Position numbers and translations under genes: made by a program. The notes under the pieces were generated by a model. The model was not told where the DNA came from. It made no database searches and was given only the letters and a program-made list of their open reading frames with translations. Below, piece after piece: positions 35,897-44,957 of a stretch of DNA of 64,000 nt. This DNA comes from Paraflavitalea devenefica. GTDB taxonomy: Bacteria; Bacteroidota; Bacteroidia; Chitinophagales; Chitinophagaceae. The stretch spans positions 1-64,000 of the forward strand of contig NZ_JAARML010000001.1 in the NCBI RefSeq assembly GCF_011759375.1. Reading direction: 5' to 3'. The first letter of the stretch is position 1; the number at the start of each line of letters is the position of its first letter.

Positions 35897-38698
35897 CTAC
35901 AAAAACCTGCCCGTATAACTCTCTTTCACTTTCTTCAACCCCGCTGGTACCCCTGTGTACACAACGGAGCCGCCGCCGTCGCCGGCTTCGGGTCCCAGGT
36001 CAATGATCCAGTCAGCACTTTTGATCACATCCATATTGTGTTCTATCACAATAATAGAATGGCCCTGCTCTATGAGGGCATTGAAGGAATTGAGCAGCTT
36101 TTTAATATCATGGAAATGCAACCCTGTAGTAGGTTCATCAAAAATAAACAGGATATGTCCCTGTGCTTTGCCCTTGCCCAGGAAAGAGGCCAGTTTTACC
36201 CGCTGGGCCTCGCCGCCTGACAAGGTATCGGACGATTGCCCCAGCTTCACATATCCCAACCCCACATCGCTCAGGGGCTTAATTTTCTGGATAATATCTT
36301 TTTCCGCCTTAAAGAACTCCAGCGCTTCATCCACGCTCATTTCCAGTACATCATAAATGCTTTTGCCATTGTACTGTACTTCCAGCACCTCTTCCTTGAA
36401 CTTCTTACCGCCGCACACCTCACAGGTAAGGTGCACATCGGCCAGGAACTGCATCTCCACCACCTGTTCGCCTTCACCCTTACAGGTATCACAACGGCCG
36501 CCATCCACGTTGAAGGAGAAGTGCTTGGGTTGAAATCCGCGCATCTTGCTCAGCGGTTGCCTGGCATACAGGTCCCTGATCTCATCGTAGGCCTTTATAT
36601 AGGTTACCGGGTTACTGCGCGATGATTTGCCAATGGGGTTCTGGTCTACCATCTCTATCTGCGACAGGTAATCTATATCACCGGTAATGGCTTTGTGCAA
36701 ACCCACCTTATCCGCAAACTCTCCTTTGATCTTTTGCAGTCCGGGGTATAAGATCTGTTTGACCAGGGTGGTCTTACCACTTCCGCTTACCCCACTTACC
36801 ACACAAAGGGTATTCAGGGGAAACTCTACGGTAAGGTCCTGCAGGTTGTTCTGCCGCGCTCCTTCCACTTTTAAAGAACGGTTCCACTTGCGCAGCGTTT
36901 TAGGCACTTCGATCTGGTAAGTTCCTTTCAGGTATTTACCGGTAAGGCTATTTTCGTTGGCGATCAATTCATCATAATCTCCGCTGGCCACTACTTCACC
37001 GCCCAGGTGCGAAGCAAGGGGCCCCATATCGATAATATGATCGGCTTCCCGCATCATCATCTCATCATGTTCTACCACCACTACCGTATTGCCCAGGTCG
37101 CGAAGCTCTTTTAATACCCGTATCAGCCGTTCTGTATCCCGGGAGTGCAATCCGATGGAAGGCTCATCCAGGATATATAAGGAATCGGTGAGGTTACTCC
37201 CCAGGGAGCGGGTAAGCTGGATGCGCTGGCTTTCTCCCCCGCTGAGGGAATTGGCCAGGCGGTTCATGGTTAAATAACCCAGCCCCACATCCATCAGTGT
37301 CTTTAACCGGTGATGGATCTCAATCAGCACCCTTTTTGCCACCTGCCCGTCATACTCACTCAACTTCAACTGATCAAACCACTGCACCAGGTCTTTTACC
37401 GGCATTTCACACAATTCGCCAATATGCTTGCCGCCCACCTGTACATACAGGGCTTCTTTCCGAAGGCGGTACCCCTTGCAGTCGGGACATTGGGTGCGGC
37501 CCCGGTAGCGCGACAGGAGCACACGGTACTGTACCTTATACAGGTTCTGTTCTACCTCTTTGAAGAAATCATTGATGCCTTGTACGTCCCCATTGCCCTC
37601 CCACAACATCTTGTACTGTGCTTTGGTAAGGTCAATAATGGGCTTATGAATAGGGAAATCAATCTTTTTAGCGCCCTTGATAAACTGCTCTTTCCACAAG
37701 CCCAGCTTTTCCCCCTTCCAGGGAGCTACTGCGCCTTCATATACACTCAGCCGCTTATCAGGAATCACCAGATCACTGTCGATACCCAACACCTGGCTAA
37801 ACCCTTCGCAGGTAGGACAGGCGCCAAATGGGTTATTAAAAGAAAACAGGTTGGGTACCGGTTCTTCAAACTGGATACCATCCAGTTCAAACTTATTAGA
37901 GAAGGATAACTTTTTGGAGCCATTCACTTCCAGCAGCAGCGCGCCCTCGCCTTCATAAAAGGCAGTGCCTACTGAATCCGCGATCCGGTGCAGGTCATCT
38001 TCATCAAACTCCTTTACCACCAGCCTGTCTATCAGCACATACATCTCTTTGGAGGGCTTCCATTTGGCATCTTCCAGCAGCTCTTCAATACGCAGGATGG
38101 TACCGTCGTACAGGCGGGAGAAACCTTTTTGCATCAGGATATTCAGCTCTTCCTGGGCATTGCGGTGGGTATGTTGCTTAAAGGGGATCAGGATAAGTAC
38201 TTTGTCGCCCGCATTCAGCTTCGACATAGCGTCTATTACGTCCTTTACATCGTCTTTCTTCACTTCCCGCCCGGATACGGGGGAAATGGTTTTGCCTGCC
38301 CGGGCATATAATAAACGCAGGTAATCATATACTTCCGTCATACTGCCCACCGTAGAGCGGGGCGTACGGGTAATTACTTTTTGCTCAATGGCAATGGCCG
38401 GGCAAAGGCCTTTAATATAGTCTACATCCGGTTTTACCATACGCGCCATAAACTGGCGGGCATAGGCACTGAGGCTTTCCGCGTAACGGCGCTGGCCTTC
38501 GGCAAACAGCGTATCGATGGTAAGGGAAGATTTTCCGGAGCCGGAAACCCCTGTTACCACCACTAATTTATTACGTGGGATCTCAACAGAAACATTCTTT
38601 AAGTTGTGCACCCGGGCGCCCTTGATAAAAATATTGTCGAAGGCTTTTACCGGCCGGATAGATTTTACGGTACTGTTTTTTTTAGCTGTATCAGGCAT
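35897..38698 (-). CDS. uvrA: Excinuclease ABC subunit A
   Basis: A 933-residue full-length UvrA, the damage-recognition ATPase of nucleotide excision repair. Two ABC modules are present: Walker A GVSGSGKSSLTIDTL (~residue 50) and GVSGSGKTTLVKQIL (~640), two signatures LSGGESQRIQL and LSGGEAQRVKL, and Walker B DEPSIGLHSRD and DEPTTGLHFHD. Zinc-finger cysteine pairs are seen in CPTCEG, CPDCKG and CDTCKGEG...CEVCGG. No other uvr gene is near. Confidence 0.98.
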   Translation of the reverse strand: MPDTAKKNSTVKSIRPVKAFDNIFIKGARVHNLKNVSVEIPRNKLVVVTGVSGSGKSSLTIDTLFAEGQRRYAESLSAYARQFMARMVKPDVDYIKGLCPAIAIEQKVITRTPRSTVGSMTEVYDYLRLLYARAGKTISPVSGREVKKDDVKDVIDAMSKLNAGDKVLILIPFKQHTHRNAQEELNILMQKGFSRLYDGTILRIEELLEDAKWKPSKEMYVLIDRLVVKEFDEDDLHRIADSVGTAFYEGEGALLLEVNGSKKLSFSNKFELDGIQFEEPVPNLFSFNNPFGACPTCEGFSQVLGIDSDLVIPDKRLSVYEGAVAPWKGEKLGLWKEQFIKGAKKIDFPIHKPIIDLTKAQYKMLWEGNGDVQGINDFFKEVEQNLYKVQYRVLLSRYRGRTQCPDCKGYRLRKEALYVQVGGKHIGELCEMPVKDLVQWFDQLKLSEYDGQVAKRVLIEIHHRLKTLMDVGLGYLTMNRLANSLSGGESQRIQLTRSLGSNLTDSLYILDEPSIGLHSRDTERLIRVLKELRDLGNTVVVVEHDEMMMREADHIIDMGPLASHLGGEVVASGDYDELIANENSLTGKYLKGTYQIEVPKTLRKWNRSLKVEGARQNNLQDLTVEFPLNTLCVVSGVSGSGKTTLVKQILYPGLQKIKGEFADKVGLHKAITGDIDYLSQIEMVDQNPIGKSSRSNPVTYIKAYDEIRDLYARQPLSKMRGFQPKHFSFNVDGGRCDTCKGEGEQVVEMQFLADVHLTCEVCGGKKFKEEVLEVQYNGKSIYDVLEMSVDEALEFFKAEKDIIQKIKPLSDVGLGYVKLGQSSDTLSGGEAQRVKLASFLGKGKAQGHILFIFDEPTTGLHFHDIKKLLNSFNALIEQGHSIIVIEHNMDVIKSADWIIDLGPEAGDGGGSVVYTGVPAGLKKVKESYTGRFL

Positions 38699-39036
38699 AA
38701 GAAAGGATCACAAAAATATTGCAATGCGCGGTAACTATTTCAGATAACTTTTTACAATTATATCTATTAAAAATAATATATAGTATTTCTAATAGACTGG
38801 CTTGAGTTTTGTCAATAGGTATAACTATTTACCATTGAGTGAGTAAAAAGTTTAAAAGTTCTCTTAAAGTTTTGTTTTTTGAAAAAAGTCTCTATCTTTA
38901 GTTGGTAATTTGTACAATAAATCAGAAAACTAAAATTTTACTGCCTATTGACATTGTCACTTCTACACAGAAAAGCCGTTCAAAAATAAAATCCATTCAT
39001 TTAAATATCCTATCACCTTCAAAACCGTAGAAGTTT
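38699..39036 (+). promoter_or_regulatory. Intergenic region with sigma-factor promoter and long leader
   Basis: A -33 TTTG (38871-38874) and -7 TATCTTTA (38893-38900) are spaced correctly and predict an mRNA leader of about 130 nt for the sigma-factor gene. An inverted repeat TCTATTA/TAATAGA lies at 38763-38796. No gene is visible. Confidence 0.5.
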
Positions 39037-39618
39037 ATGAATTTACTACGCAAAAAGACCGACCATGAACTCATCCAGGATTTCCAGGATGGAGACCTGT
39101 ATGCCCTCGAGACCCTTGTTCTGCGTCATAAGGACAAGATGTACACTTCGATTCTTTTCCTGGTAAAAGACAAATATCTGGCTGAAGATATTTTCCAGGA
39201 TGTTCTCATCAAGATTATCGACACTATTCGTGGAGGCCGTTACACAGAAGAAGGTAAATTTTTACCCTGGGCAATGCGTATTGCTCACAACCTGTGCGTA
39301 GATCATTTCCGTAAGGTGAAGCGTACCCCATCGATCCGTACGAGCGATGACCGCGACATTTTTGAAGTGATCAACTTCACTGAAGAAGGCGCCGACATGA
39401 AAATGATGAAGAAACAAAGTCATGACCGTGTTCGCCAAATGCTGGATCTTTTACCCGAAGACCAACGCGAAGTAATTATTCTCCGTCATTATGCAGACCT
39501 GAGCTTTAAGGAAATCGCATCCCTCACCAACTGCAGCATTAACACTGCTTTGGGAAGAATGCGTTATGGGCTTATCAATCTGCGCAAAATGATGATGCAG
39601 AAAAAGATCGCCTTATAA
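39037..39618 (+). CDS. Stand-alone sigma-70 family (ECF-type) RNA polymerase sigma factor
   Basis: A 193-residue sigma factor. Region 2 is in DGDLYALETLVLRHKDKMYTS and AEDIFQDVLIKII, with WAMRIAHNLCVDHFRK for promoter melting; region 4 in LPEDQREVIILRHYADLSFKEIA and SINTALGRMRYGLINLRKMM. No anti-sigma gene is adjacent, unlike the two other sigma genes in this window, so its control is probably at expression level. The long leader and own promoter fit that. Confidence 0.9.
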   Translation: MNLLRKKTDHELIQDFQDGDLYALETLVLRHKDKMYTSILFLVKDKYLAEDIFQDVLIKIIDTIRGGRYTEEGKFLPWAMRIAHNLCVDHFRKVKRTPSIRTSDDRDIFEVINFTEEGADMKMMKKQSHDRVRQMLDLLPEDQREVIILRHYADLSFKEIASLTNCSINTALGRMRYGLINLRKMMMQKKIAL

Positions 39619-39719
39619 TATTAATCCTTGTCTCTTTACAAAAGTTTAACGGTGACCGTAAAAATGGGAACGGACAACTACTTAGCTTTGTTAACCAAAT
39701 CAGAGACTGGAAAGATATT

Positions 39720-39792
39720 GTCATTCTGGCCCTCCCTCCGACCTTTAGAATGATAACATTGCTTGCTAGCCGGAAGGCTGGAACAGAATGAC
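39720..39792 (+). repeat. Inverted repeat with GTCATTCTG ends
   Basis: GTCATTCTG (39720-39728) and CAGAATGAC (39784-39792) are perfect 9-bp inverted ends of a 73-bp piece, with a small inner hairpin AGCCGGAAGGCT. It looks like a dispersed palindromic repeat. Confidence 0.6.
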
Positions 39793-39801
39793 GCCTAATT
39801 G

Positions 39802-39838
39802 AAATCCCCGCTTGTAAAAGAGCGGGGATTTTGTTTTG
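39802..39838 (+). terminator. Terminator downstream of the sigma-factor gene
   Basis: AAATCCCCGCT (39802-39812) pairs with AGCGGGGATTT (39821-39831), followed by TGTTTTG. Confidence 0.85.
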
Positions 39839-39851
39839 TACACGCCCTGCC

Positions 39852-39924
39852 TCGTGTCTCCACGAACCAGTACTCAGTCGCCAGCCTCTGGCTGGTGACG
39901 CTTATTAGCAAGCCTCCGGCTTGC
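39852..39924 (+). repeat. REP-like cluster of three hairpins
   Basis: Three short palindromes follow each other: TCGTG/CACGA (39852-39865), GTCGCCAGCC/GGCTGGTGAC (39878-39899) and GCAAGCC/GGCTTGC (39908-39924). Such clusters are typical of REP-type interspersed elements. Together with the two preceding features it fills 39619-40001, where I see no gene. Confidence 0.6.
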
Positions 39925-40001
39925 AGCACACACAAACAAAAAAGGTCAAATTTGTCCACCCTTTACAAAACCAACCTCATTTTCTTTTCGTAAGTACAAC
40001 C

Positions 40002-40353
40002 ATGGAAACAAAGGCCCTACTTACCAAAGACAACAAGAGAAAATACACTGCCGCAGAATACCTGGCAATGGAGATTGATAGCGATATCCGGCATGAATTT
40101 TACCAGGGAGAGATATTAGAAAAGCTATGACCGGGGGACAAAATTCAGCCTCTACCGGGATATCCCTACTTTAAAAGAATATATCCTGGTAGATACTGAG
40201 TCTATTAAAATAGAAGTTTACTACATCAACCAGCAGCAACATTGGGAACTGCAGGAATACAAAAGCAGGGACGAAACACTACAAATACAATCCCTGGGCC
40301 TTTCCATACCACTTACAGATATTTACGAGGATACAGGTTTGATTCATCCATAA
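40002..40353 (+). pseudogene. Uma2 family endonuclease remnant (internal deletion and frameshift)
   Basis: The first frame reads METKALLTKDNKRKYTAAEY, LAMEIDSDIRHEFYQGEI: the normal Uma2 N-terminus. It then stops at 40128-40130. From about 40121 another frame reads [35 protein letters not shown] and ends [19 protein letters not shown]: the normal Uma2 C-terminus. Some 70 residues between them, including the PD-(D/E)XK nuclease core, are missing. A deletion with frameshift therefore inactivated the gene. Confidence 0.8.
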
Positions 40354-40389
40354 AACAGTAAAGGGCTCTGCTGAGCCCTTTACTGTTTT
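40352..40389. terminator. Bidirectional 17-bp terminator
   Basis: AAAACAGTAAAGGGCTC and GAGCCCTTTACTGTTTT form a perfect 17-bp stem with a 4-nt loop. It serves the Uma2 remnant on the plus strand and could serve dsbD on the minus strand. Confidence 0.92.
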
Positions 40390-40462
40390 ATGAATATGCC
40401 TTTATCTATTCAGAGGTGATTCTTCTTAAATCCGTATTTACGTTCTGTGATCACCCATCCTG

Positions 40463-42487
40463 CTATTTGATGATAACAGCAGCGTCCTTGCCTCCCTTCT
40501 TAAATGCTTCCAATCCGCATTCCAGCCACGCTTTATATTCTTTTTCATTGGGTGTATATCCTACCGGCCTTGTCAGTAATTTCTCCTCAGGGGTGACCAG
40601 CACATACAATGGCTGGGATACGCTGGTGAAATTCTGACTCTGCAATGTTGCATATACATCCCCTACTGTCCTGATATTTTTCTTAGATCCATCCGGAAGC
40701 GAATAAACGAACTGTTGATCAGCCGGCAGTTTGGCACGGTCATCCACATACAAGGAAACCAACACATAATCCTTCTCAATAATCTCTTTTATCTCCGGTA
40801 CAGGCCATACATTTTCCTCCATCTTACGGCAGTTAACACAGGCCCACCCTGTAAAGTCAATCAGCAACGGTTTACCTTGTGCTTTTGCCAGTTGCAATCC
40901 TTTTTCATAATCATTGATCACCTGCGCTTCCACTCCTTTAAAAGCATCCTTTCCATAAATACTATAAGTGAGTGGCGGAGGGAAGCCACTGATCAGCGCC
41001 CGGTTGGCATGTTTTGTTTTCGTTAATCCGGGTACCAGGTAAATCGTAAAGGCCAGGAATACCACTGCCAGTGCAACCCGCACTTTGGTAAGTTTTACAG
41101 GCCCCTCATGTTTGAACCGCAGGATACCAAACAGGTACAATACCAGCAGGATGCCTATTAGAATCCATATACCAAAGAATACTTCCCTTTTCAGGATGCC
41201 CCAATGTTCTACCAGGTCGGCATTAGACAGGAACTTTACCGCCAAAGCCAGCTCCAGGAATCCTAATACGATCTTTACGGATGTAAGCCATCCACCGGAA
41301 CGTGGCAAGGAATGTAATAAACTGGGGAACAAAGCAAATACAGTAAAAGGTAAAGCCAGCGCCAGTCCAAAGCCGGCCATGCCCATGCTTAATTGCATGG
41401 CACCTCCATTAGTGGACAGGGAACCGGCCAGGAGTGACCCAAGTATAGGACCAGTACAGGAGAACGATACCAAAGCCAGCGTGAGGGCCATAAAGAATAT
41501 GCCGCCCAGGCCGCCTGTACCAGATTTTGAACCTGCTTTATTGGCCAATGCACCAGGCATGGTGATCTCAAACAAGCCAAAGAAGGACAGTGCAAATACC
41601 ACAAATATGACAAAGAAGAAAATGTTGAGCCATACGTTGGTTGAAATAGTATTCAATATTTCCGGATTGCTGGAATCGAGGAAATGAAAAGGAATACTCA
41701 AGACTATATAGATCAACAATATAAAAACGCCATACATGACGGCATTAAAAATACCTTTCTGACGGGTAGGAGATTGTTTGGTAAAAAATGAAACCGTAAG
41801 CGGTATCATGGGAAACACGCAAGGCGTCAGCAACCCAATCAAACCACCCAGGAAACCAAGTATAAAGATACCCATGAGACTTTTTGAACGATCGTCTTCA
41901 ATGCCTGTACCTCCACAGTCATTCACAGGACTATTCAAATCAATAGCTGTTCGCTTTAAAGCCTGTGCAGCTTCGGCAGATTCCAGTAAGCCACCGGTCT
42001 GCGTACTGATATTACCGCCAGCATCTATTACATACAGGAATGGTGCTTCTACGGGACCGGGGATGTTGTCGCCTTTCATAGTCATATAGGTAACAGTTCC
42101 CCTTATCTTTTTAAAACCTTCTTTTGCAGTAACAGTAGCCTGTAATGCTACCTCCTGCTCAAAGAACTTAATCTCCATATTATCCAGCACAGGTTCCTTC
42201 AGTTGCTGCAGTTTTCCATTTTCTGTAATGGAATTGACAGTTACATTAGCCGCCGTAGCACTGTCAAAAACAATACGTGTATTCAGTTCATCGTCTTTGG
42301 CTGTAGTAGAAAAGAGCCTCCACCCAGGACTTATAACTGCCTTAAAAGACAATATATATTCATTCGCCGACTTCTTGGAAGCATTGAACTGCCATTGAAC
42401 AGGGGAAGTTGTTGAGTCCTGGGCTACAAGATTCAGGGATGTAATAGAAAGAAACAGCGCAAATACACAGGTAATAAATTGCTTCAT
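40463..42487 (-). CDS. dsbD: Thiol:disulfide interchange protein DsbD
   Basis: A 674-residue protein carrying electrons from cytoplasmic thioredoxin to periplasmic partners. A signal peptide (MKQFITCVFALFLSITSLNLVAQ) precedes an N-terminal DsbD-alpha-like domain (to ~200), eight membrane spans with redox cysteines in LLTPCVFPMIPL and SFSCTGPILGSLLAG, and a C-terminal thioredoxin domain with CVNC at 550-553 (GWACVNCRKMEENVW). ATG 42487 is preferred over 42520, which would place the start in the terminator hairpin of the upstream gene. Confidence 0.92.
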   Translation of the reverse strand: MKQFITCVFALFLSITSLNLVAQDSTTSPVQWQFNASKKSANEYILSFKAVISPGWRLFSTTAKDDELNTRIVFDSATAANVTVNSITENGKLQQLKEPVLDNMEIKFFEQEVALQATVTAKEGFKKIRGTVTYMTMKGDNIPGPVEAPFLYVIDAGGNISTQTGGLLESAEAAQALKRTAIDLNSPVNDCGGTGIEDDRSKSLMGIFILGFLGGLIGLLTPCVFPMIPLTVSFFTKQSPTRQKGIFNAVMYGVFILLIYIVLSIPFHFLDSSNPEILNTISTNVWLNIFFFVIFVVFALSFFGLFEITMPGALANKAGSKSGTGGLGGIFFMALTLALVSFSCTGPILGSLLAGSLSTNGGAMQLSMGMAGFGLALALPFTVFALFPSLLHSLPRSGGWLTSVKIVLGFLELALAVKFLSNADLVEHWGILKREVFFGIWILIGILLVLYLFGILRFKHEGPVKLTKVRVALAVVFLAFTIYLVPGLTKTKHANRALISGFPPPLTYSIYGKDAFKGVEAQVINDYEKGLQLAKAQGKPLLIDFTGWACVNCRKMEENVWPVPEIKEIIEKDYVLVSLYVDDRAKLPADQQFVYSLPDGSKKNIRTVGDVYATLQSQNFTSVSQPLYVLVTPEEKLLTRPVGYTPNEKEYKAWLECGLEAFKKGGKDAAVIIK

Positions 42488-42513
42488 TGCAATCAGGATT
42501 TCTGATGGGTAAA

Positions 42514-42551
42514 AAAACAAACGAGCTCCTTTGGCAGGAACCCGTTTGTTT
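42514..42551 (-). terminator. Hairpin between the DsbD-alpha-like gene and dsbD
   Basis: AAAACAAACG and CGTTTGTTTT pair around a ~17-nt loop; on the minus strand a run of T follows. It probably reduces read-through from the small gene into dsbD. Confidence 0.65.
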
Positions 42552-42584
42552 TGATCAATTATGTTAGATTGTCATATTAAACTA

Positions 42585-43040
42585 CTATCCGCCGATGTTC
42601 ACATTAAAGTCAACCTCTGCAGGAGGTAAACATTTCTCGTCATTACATACCATGAACTCCACTTTACCGGCCAGGTTGGTCTTGGCAGTACCTTTCACTT
42701 TCACCACCTGTACAAAGCTTACACTCTTTTCATAATAGTTCACCACACCATCCCATACGTCTTCTTTTTTCTTGATCAGCTTACCTACTTCTTTGGGCTT
42801 ACCATCGAGGGTAAGCAGGGGATTCTTGGTAAAAGAAAAAGAGGTGGGTACCGGGCCATCTACGCCCACGTTTTGTGAATACAAATGCCAATCACCAGTA
42901 ATATTAGCGGTGATATATACTTCATAGGTTTTGTCTGCGATCTTCTTAGCACTGAAATTCCAGCTAACCGGTTTTTCCTGGGCCAGGGATGCACCCGCAA
43001 AACCGATAACAGCCAAAGTGAGTAGAAAGTATTTCTTCAT
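42585..43040 (-). CDS. Exported DsbD-alpha-like domain protein
   Basis: A 151-residue protein with signal peptide (LLTLAVIGFAGASLAQ). The mature part matches the N-terminal domain of the DsbD encoded downstream: KPVSWNFSAKKIADKTYEVY versus SPVQWQFNASKKSANEYILS. It also ends FMVCNDEKCLPPAEVDFNV, with the two cysteines of a DsbD-alpha redox site. It is likely the periplasmic partner that takes electrons from the membrane protein. The two genes lie in the same direction, partly separated by a hairpin. Confidence 0.82.
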   Translation of the reverse strand: MKKYFLLTLAVIGFAGASLAQEKPVSWNFSAKKIADKTYEVYITANITGDWHLYSQNVGVDGPVPTSFSFTKNPLLTLDGKPKEVGKLIKKKEDVWDGVVNYYEKSVSFVQVVKVKGTAKTNLAGKVEFMVCNDEKCLPPAEVDFNVNIGG

Positions 43041-43106
43041 AATGCGTGTTTCTTATTAGAACACAAAATAAGGAAGAAAGTACTAAAGCGATCTGCTAAT
43101 TATTAT

Positions 43107-43817
43107 TTAAAAATTAGCCACGGCTGCTGCGGGACGGGTAGCACCCGATTTGGAATGTATTAATAATGAATTCATTATAATTCGGCCATCAATATTGCCC
43201 AGCGCATCGCTGCAAGCTCTTTCCGGGTGAGGCATCATGCCAAAAACATTCCTGTTTGCATTGCAAATTCCGGCTATATTACGAATGGCACCATTGGGAT
43301 TAGCAGAAGGAATAACAGCACCGGTTTCATCGCAATACTTGTAGATCACCTGGTCATTGGCTTCCAGGGCATCCAGCACAGCAGCCTCGGCATAATAGCG
43401 GCCTTCGCCGTGTGCAATAGGGATCTTCAGCGCCTTATCGGGCGATCCTGCGCCTTTGATATAGATATTCTTACTAATAAACTGCTGGTTGGCATTCCTT
43501 AACAACACGCCTGGCAATAAATGCGCTTCGCACAGTACCTGGAAGCCGTTGCAAACCCCCAATACCTTACCGCCTTTATTGGCGAAATCAATCACACTCT
43601 GCATCATCGGGCTGAAGCGGGCAATAGCGCCGCAACGCAGATAATCCCCATAGGAGAAGCCGCCGGGCAACACGATACAATCTTCAGTAGAGAACATGCT
43701 GAGGTCCTTATCTTTATGCCACAACATTATAACTTCCTGATTCAGATCATTTTGCAGGGCATCCTGCATATCACGGTCACAATTTGAGCCGGGGAAAACA
43801 ACTACTCCAAACTTCAT
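43107..43817 (-). CDS. purQ: Phosphoribosylformylglycinamidine synthase subunit PurQ
   Basis: A 236-residue class I glutaminase subunit of purine synthesis. The start MKFGVVVFPGSNCDRDMQDAL is the PurQ N-terminus; an upstream in-frame ATG (43994) would run through a repeat array and is rejected. Catalytic Cys89 is in GKVLGVCNGFQVL and the His/Glu pair in GMMPHPERA. PurQ supplies ammonia to PurL, not in this window. Confidence 0.95.
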   Translation of the reverse strand: MKFGVVVFPGSNCDRDMQDALQNDLNQEVIMLWHKDKDLSMFSTEDCIVLPGGFSYGDYLRCGAIARFSPMMQSVIDFANKGGKVLGVCNGFQVLCEAHLLPGVLLRNANQQFISKNIYIKGAGSPDKALKIPIAHGEGRYYAEAAVLDALEANDQVIYKYCDETGAVIPSANPNGAIRNIAGICNANRNVFGMMPHPERACSDALGNIDGRIIMNSLLIHSKSGATRPAAAVANF

Positions 43818-43854
43818 TATAAGTATAAATTTGAGGAACAGCAAAGATACAAAA

Positions 43855-43955
43855 GTTTCGGGTTTCGGGTTGAAGGTTTCGCGTTGCTGCCGCCTTACGA
43901 ACTCCCCGGTTACTGCCTCAAAAGAACCTGGAACGCAAAACCCGACACACGAAAC
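43855..43955 (+). repeat. Inverted pair of heptanucleotide arrays (GTTTCGG family)
   Basis: Five forward units (GTTTCGG, GTTTCGG, GTTGAAG, GTTTCGC, GTTGCTG; 43855-43889) and five reverse units (AAAGAAC, CTGGAAC, GCAAAAC, CCGACAC, ACGAAAC; 43921-43955). The right array ends 1 bp from the minus-strand stop codon of the DUF6427 gene. Confidence 0.85.
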
Positions 43956-43956
43956 G

Positions 43957-44937
43957 CTATTGCGTCCAATACCCGATATACATGGCCCATCCAAAAATGA
44001 TCCAGTGCATCACCAGGGGGAAAATACGTCCGGAGGGATAAAAATAAGCCGCCGCATGAAAGGCAGTAAGCGGTACAGCACACAGGAGCCAGTTCACGTA
44101 ATTATTACCACCATTGGCCACTATAATAAGCATAGACACGATCAGGAATACCAGCAGGAGGCTCCAGCTCTTACGCACCTGGATCAGCATCTTGGTAAGG
44201 TTATTTTGCACAAAGAACCCGCCAATAATAAAGGGCAGGATCAGCAAAGTGATACTCACCAGCACAATAATGGAAGAGGGCATCGCCGGCAGGTTGAAGG
44301 AAATATTCGGCTGCAGCTTTTTCCAGTCCCACTGATTGGACAGGTACAGCACGATGGCCAGGAAATAATAAGGCGTCGTAATACCCAGCAGGCCAATGAG
44401 CCACTCCCGCACCCGCAACGGGCGCATAATAAAGAGCGACATCAACAAGAACAGGGAAAAAACGATGGCCGGCTGGTACATCAGGGTAACGATCCCCATA
44501 ATAAGCCCCACATTAAAAATGGCAGCGCCCGGCTTATTGGAGTTATACAGGATGCTCACACGATGGAAGATCCAAATGAGCAGTGAATTGATCAGCAAAG
44601 GAGCCGAGAAGTGGTTCCACTCTATAAACAGGGAAGTGATGAGCATATAGGACATCCCCGCCAGGTAATTGGTTCTGGCCATCATCTTATGGTCATTACA
44701 GATGCGGTTGAACATAATAGCCTGGCTGTACAGCAGGAAGAAAGCGATCAGGGTATAAATGATGGGGGGAAAATGCAATGGCGCCAGAAAATCAAGCAGC
44801 CATATATAAAGAAAATGATCATCGGGCTGCCTCAGCGGCGCCATGGGGTGCAGCAGCATCCCGAATTTAAGTATCAGCCCGTAAATCAGCAACACCAGAA
44901 TGTTGCCGGAGTTCTTCTGTTTAAAAAGGCCTGTCAC
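43957..44937 (-). CDS. DUF6427 family integral membrane protein
   Basis: A 326-residue polytopic protein with about nine to ten hydrophobic spans and short loops (e.g. LWLLDFLAPLHFPPIIYTLI, GLIMGIVTLMYQPAIVFSLF, LLILPFIIGGFFVQNNLTKM). The sequence type is DUF6427, common in Bacteroidota and without known function. It lies upstream of purQ on the same strand but a repeat array separates them. Confidence 0.8.
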   Translation of the reverse strand: MTGLFKQKNSGNILVLLIYGLILKFGMLLHPMAPLRQPDDHFLYIWLLDFLAPLHFPPIIYTLIAFFLLYSQAIMFNRICNDHKMMARTNYLAGMSYMLITSLFIEWNHFSAPLLINSLLIWIFHRVSILYNSNKPGAAIFNVGLIMGIVTLMYQPAIVFSLFLLMSLFIMRPLRVREWLIGLLGITTPYYFLAIVLYLSNQWDWKKLQPNISFNLPAMPSSIIVLVSITLLILPFIIGGFFVQNNLTKMLIQVRKSWSLLLVFLIVSMLIIVANGGNNYVNWLLCAVPLTAFHAAAYFYPSGRIFPLVMHWIIFGWAMYIGYWTQ

Positions 44938-44957
44938 TGGATATGGATAAGAAGGGT

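Noticed and set aside
43818..43994. N-terminal extension of PurQ
   Set aside because: It would be encoded by the heptamer arrays and overlap the DUF6427 gene end; MKFGVVVFPGSN is the normal PurQ start.
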